Positions 1-7,286 of a DNA stretch of 64,000 nucleotides are shown in pieces (position 1 is the first letter of the stretch; every line of letters starts with the position of its first letter). The stretch is from Candidatus Coprenecus pullistercoris (lineage in GTDB: Bacteria > Bacteroidota > Bacteroidia > Bacteroidales > UBA932). The stretch spans positions 1 through 64,000 of the forward strand of contig DXAT01000060.1 in the NCBI GenBank assembly GCA_019116965.1, given 5' to 3'. The position numbers and the translations under genes are program-made. Under the pieces are notes generated by a model, which ran no database searches, was not told the DNA's origin, and saw nothing but the letters and a program-made list of their open reading frames with translations.

Positions 1-549
1 AATCACCTCCACCCGACGCTGCAGGGGGAAGATGTGCTCCATCATATAGTTGAACACCCGGCCACCGCGCAGGTCCATCAGGGATTTCTTTCTGGAACCG
101 ACTATCTTTCCATCCTCTATGATCTGCAACGGAGTGTTGCGCACTATATCCAGCACCTGTTCAGAGCCGGGGAAAGGTCCGTACTCAAGAATATCCCTCT
201 CAAGTCCTTCCCAGTCCACACCTATGCTTACAGTATCATCAAAGGCCTTTATATATTCTGCGAAGTTTTCCGTTCTACGCTCAGACAGCCATTGGTTGAA
301 CTTCTGAGTTCCGTCAGGAGACGATGTTCCTTTAATGGAAAGACTGAATCCAGGCCTGCGGGAATAACGGGAGATTAAGGCATTCAGGCTGTCCAGCACA
401 CCGGCATTCCCACCGAAGGATGAATCCACCTGCGAGAGGGCCGAGCCGAAATACACCGATACCGTATCTCTGCGAAGACCCGTCTGGGCCGACACTACCG
501 TACAACCCATAAACAGAGCCACAATAATTATAGTCAGTTTCCGCCTCAC
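1..549 (-). CDS. Secreted OmpA-like fimbria-associated protein, 5' part only (runs off the left edge)
   Basis: A GTG start at 549 gives MRRKLTIIIVALFMGCTVVSAQ, a good signal peptide; the frame has no upstream ATG before a stop, so GTG is preferred. About 183 residues are visible. Residues about 70-105 carry an OmpA-like pattern (SSPDGTQKFNQWLSERR). The segment near 165-180 (SLMDLRGGRVFNYMMEHIFP) matches the N-terminal half of the protein at 53152-54429, which ends in a DUF3575 barrel; by inference this gene does too beyond the edge. Likely role: an outer-membrane or periplasmic protein linked to fimbria-type surface structures. Function is not proven by the sequence. Confidence 0.75.
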   Translation of the reverse strand, partial: MRRKLTIIIVALFMGCTVVSAQTGLRRDTVSVYFGSALSQVDSSFGGNAGVLDSLNALISRYSRRPGFSLSIKGTSSPDGTQKFNQWLSERRTENFAEYIKAFDDTVSIGVDWEGLERDILEYGPFPGSEQVLDIVRNTPLQIIEDGKIVGSRKKSLMDLRGGRVFNYMMEHIFPLQRRVEVI

Positions 550-595
550 TAAATAAATGTTCGTTTAGATTTTAGGCTTTAAAGGTTTTGAAAAA

Positions 596-603
596 CAAAG
601 GTA
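596..603 (-). promoter_or_regulatory. Bacteroidota-type promoter, -7 element TACCTTTG
   Basis: On the minus strand TACCTTTG matches TAnnTTTG exactly and lies 47 bases before the GTG start at 549. No clear -33 TTTG is seen at the usual spacing. Confidence 0.55.
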
Positions 604-660
604 TGAAAAATTTCCTACGGTTTTGCCTCTTTGGTTAAAACGACATACATGAAATAATAG

Positions 661-780
661 TTTCCGTGCCACTCCAGAGGCATCATCTATGCCTCGTCCT
701 CCGAGGATTTCGCCACCGCAGCAGGAGAAGCTGCGGCAGCGATGGCTTCTCAGATGCAGGCTATTCTGCAGCGGATTTAA
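661..780 (+). pseudogene. pyrF: Broken C-terminal remnant resembling pyrF (orotidine 5'-phosphate decarboxylase)
   Basis: The plus-strand frame ending in TAA at 778-780 reads SRGIIYASSSEDFATAAG and then an alanine/methionine-rich helix ending AILQRI. This is very like the end of long-form Bacteroidota PyrF (an SRxIIYAS motif, then an ADFAEAA-like helix). Immediately upstream in the same frame are TAA and TAG (655-660), and no further PyrF sequence is recognisable. The last 20 bases overlap the 3' end of prfA on the other strand. I infer a scar of a rearrangement that removed most of pyrF. The match is from memory of the family, not a search. Confidence 0.55.
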
Positions 781-1846
781 GACGCTCCGCGTTCTCGGCG
801 ATAGTCAGCTGGTCTATGACCTCCTGGATATCGCCGTCCATGAACACGGGCAGATTGTACATCGTATAGTTGATACGGTGATCCGTTACCCTCGACTGAG
901 GGTAGTTGTAGGTCCGTATCTTGGCCGAACGGTCTCCCGTAGAGACCATCGTCTTGCGTTTCTTGGACATCTCGTTGAGATACTTCTCGTACTCCATATT
1001 GTAGATACGGGTACGCAGTTCGGCGAGAGCCTTGTCGAAATTCTTGAGCTGGGACTTCTCATCCTGGCACTGTACCACTATACCGGTAGGAATATGGGTC
1101 AGACGGATAGCCGAATATGTCGTGTTCACGGACTGTCCGCCGGGGCCAGAGGAACAGAATGTATCCTTACGGATATCGTTCATGTTGATTTCCACATCGA
1201 ACTCGTCAGCCTCCGGCAGCACGACCACCGAAGCGGCCGAGGTATGCACCCTGCCCTGAGTCTCGGTCTGCGGCACGCGCTGCACGCGGTGTACTCCGCT
1301 CTCATACTTCAGAGTACCGTAGACGCCCTGACCGGACACCTTGAAGATAACCTCCTTATATCCGCCGGCAGCACCCTCGGACTGGCTGTTTATCTCTAAT
1401 TTCCAGCCCTTGCGCTCACAGTACTTGGCATACATGCGGAAGAGGTCTCCTGCAAATATGGCAGCCTCGTCTCCGCCTGTACCGCCGCGGATCTCCACGA
1501 TAGCGTTCTTCTCGTCCTGTGGATCCTTCGGTATGAGCAGCAGCTTGATCTCCTCCTCCATGCCCGGCAGCTGTCCCTCTATGGAAGACACCTCCTCCTT
1601 GGCCAGCTCGCGCAGGTCCTCGTCCTTCTCCTTGGCAAGGATGTCCTTGGCCCCTTCCAAATCCGAGACCATCCTGATGTACTTGTCCCCGGCAGCCACT
1701 ATCGGCTCCAGTTCCTTATACTCACGGTTGAGCTGTATATACTTCTTCATGTCCGACATCACATCAGGTGCCGACAACTGTCCGGAGAGTTCCTCGTATT
1801 TCTTCTTCAGTTCCTGTAATTTCTCTGTTAAGGGATATTCACTCAT
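761..1846 (-). CDS. prfA: Peptide chain release factor 1
   Basis: Release factor 1 reads UAA and UAG stop codons and triggers peptidyl-tRNA hydrolysis. The ATG at 1846 gives 361 residues, the usual RF1 length; the frame stays open to a TTG at 1870, but that lies in the promoter -7 element. The GGQ catalytic motif (GPGGQSVNT) is at about residues 236-238, and the RF1 codon-recognition loop reads VPQTETQGRVHTSAA (PQT near 192-194). The C-terminal end is normal. It has its own promoter (TATCTTTG at 1868-1875) and stands apart from the biosynthetic cluster upstream, although the strands agree. Confidence 0.97.
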   Translation of the reverse strand: MSEYPLTEKLQELKKKYEELSGQLSAPDVMSDMKKYIQLNREYKELEPIVAAGDKYIRMVSDLEGAKDILAKEKDEDLRELAKEEVSSIEGQLPGMEEEIKLLLIPKDPQDEKNAIVEIRGGTGGDEAAIFAGDLFRMYAKYCERKGWKLEINSQSEGAAGGYKEVIFKVSGQGVYGTLKYESGVHRVQRVPQTETQGRVHTSAASVVVLPEADEFDVEINMNDIRKDTFCSSGPGGQSVNTTYSAIRLTHIPTGIVVQCQDEKSQLKNFDKALAELRTRIYNMEYEKYLNEMSKKRKTMVSTGDRSAKIRTYNYPQSRVTDHRINYTMYNLPVFMDGDIQEVIDQLTIAENAERLKSAAE

Positions 1847-1867
1847 ATCTGCATTGCTATAGACTTG

Positions 1868-1875
1868 CAAAGATA
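1868..1875 (-). promoter_or_regulatory. Promoter -7 element for prfA (TATCTTTG)
   Basis: The minus strand reads TATCTTTGC, an exact TAnnTTTG match, 22 bases upstream of the prfA ATG. It lies between the stop of the acyltransferase gene (1886) and prfA, so prfA can be transcribed independently of the long cluster. No -33 box at ideal spacing is evident. Confidence 0.6.
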
Positions 1876-1885
1876 GTAAAAATCA

Positions 1886-3013
1886 TCAAACTGAGCTCCT
1901 GTTGTCCACCGGACCGGCATATATGCGCAAAAATATATCCCTCAGAGTCCTGCTGTCGTATCCTGGATACCCGTCCAGAGCCCTCAGATGCTCCTCGAAC
2001 ACCTTCCGCTCCTGCGCGGAATATCTGTCCGCGAACCTGTGCGACGAGCTGAGCATATCGTGGGCTATGAAATTGTTGGGGCGCAGCATGAATCCGTCCC
2101 TGATTCTGCGGTCTATCATTCCGGCCACTGCGGCACAGAACCCGTTTCTGGACATATCCGGCACCGCTCTGAGCTCATCTTCCGTCAGCTGAGCACAGAA
2201 ATGCATATGCACCCGTCCCTTGCGCTGGGTGATGCCGGTGAGTATGCTGTGAAGATCCTCTCCCGGCTTTTTCAGATATGGTCCGGACCGGGAGACATAC
2301 AGTTCGAGTGCCTTGAGCACATCGCACGGCTCCCACTCATAGGAGATGGAAAGCGGCACGACATTGAGCTCGGACAATGCCAGCACCATATCGTCCCTGC
2401 GGCTCATGCAGAACATATTGACGATGCCTTTGTCCGTGACATCGTTTCCGTCCTTGGTGCGACCGCCGCGCTGGGCTATCCAGATGGACGAATGCTTCTG
2501 CGTGACGGTGTACCTGATGTACTCCGATAGATGCATCGAGTTGTTGTACAGGTCCTTGATGTTGCCTCCCCGGATGACCTTGAACATCTTGTTGGACTTG
2601 CCTATGTCTATCAGCAGCTGACTGCTCATAAGGTTGGAGCCGAAGGTTATCTCGGAGCTGTTGTGGCCGCTCGTCAGAAGTGCATACTGCAGAAGCGTCG
2701 AGTCCAGCATGATATCCCTGTGGTTGGAGACGAACAGATAGGCTGAGGATGTGTCCAGAGCCTCTATCCCGGAGAATGTGAACCCGTCCGTTGTATCATG
2801 GATTATCCTTTCGGTCAACGGCTTCATCACCCGGAGCTGAAGCTCGAGGGTGCTCCTTATCCCGCGGATGAAAGCCCGCACCTCCTCCACCGGCCGGTCG
2901 GGGAAGATATACGAGGCAATATCGGGGAAATGCCCGTCCTCAGTAATCCTGCCGAGGGCCGCCGGCAACTCGGCGTCAGTATAAGGCCGGAGATCGTCAA
3001 ACTTATTTTCCAT
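1886..3013 (-). CDS. PlsC/PlsB-superfamily acyltransferase, last gene of the aryl-polyene cluster
   Basis: 375 residues. Residues 96-104 read SNHRDIMLD, the NHR-D block typical of a Bacteroidota glycerol-phosphate-type acyltransferase group. The second block follows around IAQRGGRTKDGND. The spacing is H-x5-D rather than the classic H-x4-D. It has no signal peptide or obvious membrane span, so a cytosolic or membrane-edge enzyme is likely. It overlaps the ligase gene by 11 bases (ATG at 3013) and is the terminal gene of the operon. By context it may transfer an acyl or polyene chain to a lipid acceptor; a housekeeping phospholipid role cannot be excluded. Confidence 0.8.
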   Translation of the reverse strand: MENKFDDLRPYTDAELPAALGRITEDGHFPDIASYIFPDRPVEEVRAFIRGIRSTLELQLRVMKPLTERIIHDTTDGFTFSGIEALDTSSAYLFVSNHRDIMLDSTLLQYALLTSGHNSSEITFGSNLMSSQLLIDIGKSNKMFKVIRGGNIKDLYNNSMHLSEYIRYTVTQKHSSIWIAQRGGRTKDGNDVTDKGIVNMFCMSRRDDMVLALSELNVVPLSISYEWEPCDVLKALELYVSRSGPYLKKPGEDLHSILTGITQRKGRVHMHFCAQLTEDELRAVPDMSRNGFCAAVAGMIDRRIRDGFMLRPNNFIAHDMLSSSHRFADRYSAQERKVFEEHLRALDGYPGYDSRTLRDIFLRIYAGPVDNRSSV

Positions 3014-4313
3014 TTTTCCGTTCGTCTATGATTGTCATCGGTTTTCTGCTTTTGGCCGGAAGGGTAAGGCCGCTGATCTCATCCATGGGCAGTATTTCCA
3101 CCTCGGGCGCGACCCTGAGCCTTGAGCGGAAACGGTCCTTGAGATCCTTGACCACATCGAACTCGGGGAAACGGCACAGACCGGCCTTCACCAGCACATC
3201 GTCCGTTCCGGTATCGTTGCTGCGTATGATGATTGCGAAATTACCGACATAGTCCGTCCCGTCGAGCACATCCTTTATGGCCGGAGGATAAAGTGTCGTT
3301 CCCTTGAGCTTGATCATATTGTGCCTGCGTCCGTAGAGCGGACTGAGACGGTATGACCAGCGTCCGCAGCGGCAGCGCTCAGTGAACTTGGCTGCGATAT
3401 CTCCAGTCCGGAACCTCAGCAACGGCATGCCCTCCACACCCAGCGTGGTGATCACCACCTCGCCGGGCTCACCGTCCGGCACCTCCCTGCCGTCCTCGCC
3501 GATAATCTCGACTATTATGAGTTCCGGATGCACATGACCGCCCATACCGTACTCGCATTCCGAGAAAGTGGCGCTCATCTCCGTAGAAGAGTAAGTGGAG
3601 AACAGATGCACATTCTCCCACTGCTCCTGTATCCTGCGGCCTAAGAGATTGAGCTGAAGGTTGTGGTCGCGCAGGGCCTCACCGATGCCTATTATGCGCC
3701 TGATACTGCTTGAACGGTAGTCTATACCGTGCTCCTCGGCATACTGTATCAGACGGAGGATAAACGACGGGACGCACATGATGGTGTCCGGCCTCAGTTC
3801 CCTGATGGAATCCCACTGAAGCTCCGGGATGCCGTTACCCACCCTTATCACTCCCACGCCCATCTTCCTTACTCCTAAAAAATACGCCAAGCCGGCCATG
3901 AAGCGCTTGTCCATGGTCACCATCAGCTGCAGCCGGTCTCCAGCCCTGAGCCCCGCGCACTCGAAGGACTTCTGCTCGTTGTATGCCAGACGCTCCAGAT
4001 CCCTGTCCGTACAACAGAAATTGACGGGCTTGCCCGTCGTTCCCGAAGTCGTCACGAAATCCGCTATCCTGTCCTTGGGACAGCACAGAAAGTCCTCATT
4101 GTGGCCGCTCAGGTCATTCTTGTCTGTAAAAGGCAACGAGGCCAGATCCTCCAGACACCTTATTCCGCGTATATCGATACCGTTGTCGGCGAACATCCGG
4201 CGGTAAAACGGAGAATGCCCGGCGATGTACTCTAAGTCCCGCCTGAGCAGTTCCTCCTGAAACTCCTTTATCTCCCGTGGAGACCTAAATTCTATATCCA
4301 TAATTACTTTCAT
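3003..4313 (-). CDS. PaaK-like adenylate-forming ligase (probable 4-coumarate activation)
   Basis: 436 residues, the size of phenylacetate-CoA ligase. Residues 89-96 are TSGTTGKP, the AMP-binding loop; STYSSTEMSA and LRFRTGD follow as the later adenylate-forming motifs. Such enzymes activate an aromatic acid as acyl-AMP and pass it to CoA or a carrier protein. In a cluster that starts with a tyrosine ammonia-lyase, the obvious substrate is 4-coumarate, which would load the polyene starter (inference). An alternative ATG at 4301 would shorten the overlap with the upstream oxidoreductase gene. Phenylacetate degradation is unlikely, because no paa genes are nearby. Confidence 0.85.
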   Translation of the reverse strand: MKVIMDIEFRSPREIKEFQEELLRRDLEYIAGHSPFYRRMFADNGIDIRGIRCLEDLASLPFTDKNDLSGHNEDFLCCPKDRIADFVTTSGTTGKPVNFCCTDRDLERLAYNEQKSFECAGLRAGDRLQLMVTMDKRFMAGLAYFLGVRKMGVGVIRVGNGIPELQWDSIRELRPDTIMCVPSFILRLIQYAEEHGIDYRSSSIRRIIGIGEALRDHNLQLNLLGRRIQEQWENVHLFSTYSSTEMSATFSECEYGMGGHVHPELIIVEIIGEDGREVPDGEPGEVVITTLGVEGMPLLRFRTGDIAAKFTERCRCGRWSYRLSPLYGRRHNMIKLKGTTLYPPAIKDVLDGTDYVGNFAIIIRSNDTGTDDVLVKAGLCRFPEFDVVKDLKDRFRSRLRVAPEVEILPMDEISGLTLPAKSRKPMTIIDERKNGK

Positions 4314-5802
4314 TGATTTTATCCACTATTACTCCGTCCCCGAGCACGGCCTCCGCCGTCTCTATTGCCGTAAGGGGCACTCCGCAGATACCGTGCAGGT
4401 TGATATTCTGACCCGTCAGCAGCAGGTTCCTCACTTTCGTGAATACCGGCAGATAGGATACGGCAAGATTGTCGCAGTCATGGACATAACCGTAGAGACT
4501 GCCGTCCTTAGTCCCGTAGTAGTCCCTTATCGTCAGAGGCGACGCTCCGAATACATACTCTATGGAACTCCTTATATCCGGGAACTTACGCTCCAACTTC
4601 GACAGCACCCTCTCCACATGTCCGGCCTTCCACTCCCTGTACTCATCTCCCCTGTGCCCCACCACGGTGTCCTCCCACCGGCGCACCTGACCGAAATCCA
4701 TGATGCAGTTGACTATCATCTTGTCCGCCCACGGTCCCTGATTCTTCTCCGGAGGAGTGATGGCCATGAATCCGGACGGCCACACGGCGCTGTCATAGCC
4801 GGCATGACTCCATATCTGACCATAGTCGTCCTGACAGTACACAGGGCAGTTGATATAAGGGAAACTGCGCTCCCTGAACTTTATGAATACGACAAAGGCC
4901 GAATAGGAATTCTCAATCTCGCACAATCTGCGGCAGTAAACAGGCGAGAAAGCCCCCTTGTCCACAAGAGAGACCAGCAGGGCCGGATGAACGGATGAGA
5001 TGAATACATCTCCGCTCACCTCATCCCCGTCCTCCGTCACAGCCGAGACGGCCATGCGGTCCCGGACTGCCACCCGGCACACTTTCTTTCCGGCAAGGAC
5101 CTTGCCTCCGGCATCTTCTATGACCGATACCAATGCATCGGCAAGCTGCTGGCTGCCTCCGGCAAATTTCGTGGGCCCGTCTATATACAGCGAATTGATC
5201 ACCGCATGCTCATAGGCCGGTGTATGCCCCTTGACTCCGCCGTACATCAGATTCATGTATGCGAGGATCTCCTGCAGTTTGGGATTCCGGACATACCTGG
5301 CGATGAACCTGTCGGCCGGCATGTAAAAATCATCCCTGGCCGGAGGCGTCCTGCGTCCCTCATTGCGCAGATTATACAGCGCAATGTCGCCGGTAAGGCT
5401 GTAGAGATCCTTCACATAGGCACGGAGTCCGTCCCTTTCATCCGGGAAATACTCCGACAACGAGTCCGCGAATCCATCCCTTCCCGAAGAGAGCACATAA
5501 GTGCGTCCGTCCGAGAAAAAGGTAATCGAGTCCATTGCGTCCGGATCATTGTCCTTTAGGCTTAGCCTGTCCATGACTCCCAGCCAGGAGCATATCCTCC
5601 TCATCGTCCCCCCTTCATGGAAACCGCCGATTATATGCATTCCCGTATCATACGAGGTGCCCCTATAGACAAAATTCTGAAGGCCTCCGCCGATTATCCT
5701 GTTCTTTTCCAGCACAGTCACCCGGCATCCCTCCTTGGCGAGCATGGCTCCTGTGAAAAGTCCCCCCAGGCCGCCACCTATTATCACTACACTCTTATTC
5801 AT
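4285..5802 (-). CDS. CrtI-like FAD-dependent oxidoreductase (first of two paralogues)
   Basis: The ATG at 5802 overlaps the stop of the upstream paralogue as ATGA, which fixes the start; the protein has 505 residues. The N-terminus is an FAD dinucleotide fold (VVIIGGGLGGLFTG, then VTVLEKN near residue 35), and the C-terminal GQNINLHGICGVPLTAIETA block is typical of the phytoene desaturase/retinol saturase family. The family oxidises, reduces or isomerises polyene chains. With no phytoene synthase in the window, a carotenoid substrate is unlikely; action on the aryl polyene is inferred from context. Confidence 0.88.
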   Translation of the reverse strand: MNKSVVIIGGGLGGLFTGAMLAKEGCRVTVLEKNRIIGGGLQNFVYRGTSYDTGMHIIGGFHEGGTMRRICSWLGVMDRLSLKDNDPDAMDSITFFSDGRTYVLSSGRDGFADSLSEYFPDERDGLRAYVKDLYSLTGDIALYNLRNEGRRTPPARDDFYMPADRFIARYVRNPKLQEILAYMNLMYGGVKGHTPAYEHAVINSLYIDGPTKFAGGSQQLADALVSVIEDAGGKVLAGKKVCRVAVRDRMAVSAVTEDGDEVSGDVFISSVHPALLVSLVDKGAFSPVYCRRLCEIENSYSAFVVFIKFRERSFPYINCPVYCQDDYGQIWSHAGYDSAVWPSGFMAITPPEKNQGPWADKMIVNCIMDFGQVRRWEDTVVGHRGDEYREWKAGHVERVLSKLERKFPDIRSSIEYVFGASPLTIRDYYGTKDGSLYGYVHDCDNLAVSYLPVFTKVRNLLLTGQNINLHGICGVPLTAIETAEAVLGDGVIVDKINESNYGYRI

Positions 5803-7283
5803 ACGCTCTTGATCTGTTTGAAAATATTGTCCATTCCCACCAGTTCGGCCGCACACATGATCGAACCGACCAGCACGCCGAGTGTCCCGTGCGAGTTGAC
5901 GCTCTGCCCGCACAGGAAGAGATTGGGTATGCGTGTACGGTGGGATACCCTGCCGGATATTCCTGCCCTCACATCCCGCTCTATCCCGTACATGGAGCCG
6001 TCCACGGTTCCGGTATAGTCCCGGTATGTCAGGGGAGTGGATGTCCAGTAATCCTGAACGCACGATCCGAGTCCCGGGAAATCCCTCTCCACGGCCGACA
6101 TCAGCCTGCGGGCTGCGGCCTCCTTGAAGTCCCTGTAATCCTGCGGACGGCGGCCGGTCAATGTGCCGCTCCAGCGTTCAACATCCCTCATCCACATATA
6201 GGACAGAATCACTCCGGAACGGGCCGCGCCCATCTCTTTCCCGTCGCAGAAATGCATGTACAGATAACCCTTGGGCCATGACTGCCTGTCATAATCCTCA
6301 CACCCCCAGCAGGAATCCGCCAGATATCCGAAATGATTGGTATTCATGTACCTGCACGCACCCTCCTTAAAGCGGAGATAGACTGCGAAGCATGACACGG
6401 TATTGGGTATCGCCGCCACTCTTTTTCTATAAGACGGACGGATAAGCGGAGTATCCAGAAGTGACAGCGTAACCGAGGGATGAACCGAGGATATCACATA
6501 ATCCGCCATCACTCTCTCACCCTCACTGCTTTCGACTCCCGTACAGTGTCTGTCGTCACAGAGGATACGGCTTACCTTGAATCTGTTCCGCACCGTTCCC
6601 CCCAGGCTCTCTATGGTCCTGCGCATCGACTCCGCTATGGTTCCGCTGCCTCCAGCCACACGGAAAGCGCTCCTGTTGTAGAAATTGAAGATGAATGCAT
6701 GGGTCATGAACGGCGTCATGTCTCTCCGGGCGGCATACAGGGGCTGGTCCCCGCTGAGCACCTCCCTCAACAGGGGATCGCGCACAAGAGAGTCTATCAC
6801 CGAGCTCATGCTGCCGCTGACACCCTCCTCCGGAAGAAACATTCCCTCACTGTCGAACTTATAGAACGGTGAGGACTCAGCCACGGCGGTAACAGTATCG
6901 TAATACCGGGCTATGTTGTCCTTTTCGGCGGGAAAATCCTCCCCGAGCCTCTCGATAAAGGCTTCCCGGCCGTTAGGTATCCTGAACCTGTGCCCCGAGA
7001 CGGAGACAGTATTGTAACCGTCCGGATCCAGCCGGCTGAGCCTGATGTCGCGCATCACCCCCAGATAGTCGAGCATCCGGTAAAGCTGCTGTCCCGGATC
7101 CGCGCTCCCGATATAATGCAGTCCTGTCTCGAACATGGCCCCGCCGCGCACGAAGCACTGCAGACAGCCGCCAGTGACCGGACTCTGCTCAAGCACGGTC
7201 ACCCTATAGCCGTTGCGTGCGAGGATGACTCCCGTGGAAAGCCCACCGAGACCCGAGCCTATTATCACTACACTTTTTTCCAT
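5799..7283 (-). CDS. CrtI-like FAD-dependent oxidoreductase (second paralogue)
   Basis: 494 residues, beginning MEKSVVIIGSGLGGLSTG with VTVLEQS after it, an FAD-binding fold of the phytoene desaturase/retinol saturase type. The C-terminal CGQSVNSHGTLGVLVGSI block matches the family signature and its neighbour. The two proteins are clearly related along their length (shared SSVHP and TPLT-RDYxGTxDGSxYG stretches), so they probably arose by duplication and may act as a heterodimer or in successive steps. Translationally coupled to the downstream paralogue by an ATGA overlap. The substrate is inferred to be the polyene or a lipid precursor, not a carotenoid. Confidence 0.88.
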   Translation of the reverse strand: MEKSVVIIGSGLGGLSTGVILARNGYRVTVLEQSPVTGGCLQCFVRGGAMFETGLHYIGSADPGQQLYRMLDYLGVMRDIRLSRLDPDGYNTVSVSGHRFRIPNGREAFIERLGEDFPAEKDNIARYYDTVTAVAESSPFYKFDSEGMFLPEEGVSGSMSSVIDSLVRDPLLREVLSGDQPLYAARRDMTPFMTHAFIFNFYNRSAFRVAGGSGTIAESMRRTIESLGGTVRNRFKVSRILCDDRHCTGVESSEGERVMADYVISSVHPSVTLSLLDTPLIRPSYRKRVAAIPNTVSCFAVYLRFKEGACRYMNTNHFGYLADSCWGCEDYDRQSWPKGYLYMHFCDGKEMGAARSGVILSYMWMRDVERWSGTLTGRRPQDYRDFKEAAARRLMSAVERDFPGLGSCVQDYWTSTPLTYRDYTGTVDGSMYGIERDVRAGISGRVSHRTRIPNLFLCGQSVNSHGTLGVLVGSIMCAAELVGMDNIFKQIKSV

Positions 7284-7286
7284 AGT

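Noticed and set aside
716-736. Hairpin CCGCAGC/GCTGCGG as a prfA terminator
   Set aside because: No T-run follows on the minus strand, and the bases fall inside the pyrF-like remnant.
3003-4313. Phenylacetate-CoA ligase for phenylacetate breakdown
   Set aside because: No paa ring-oxidation genes are present, and the gene sits inside the polyene operon between tailoring and acyltransferase genes.
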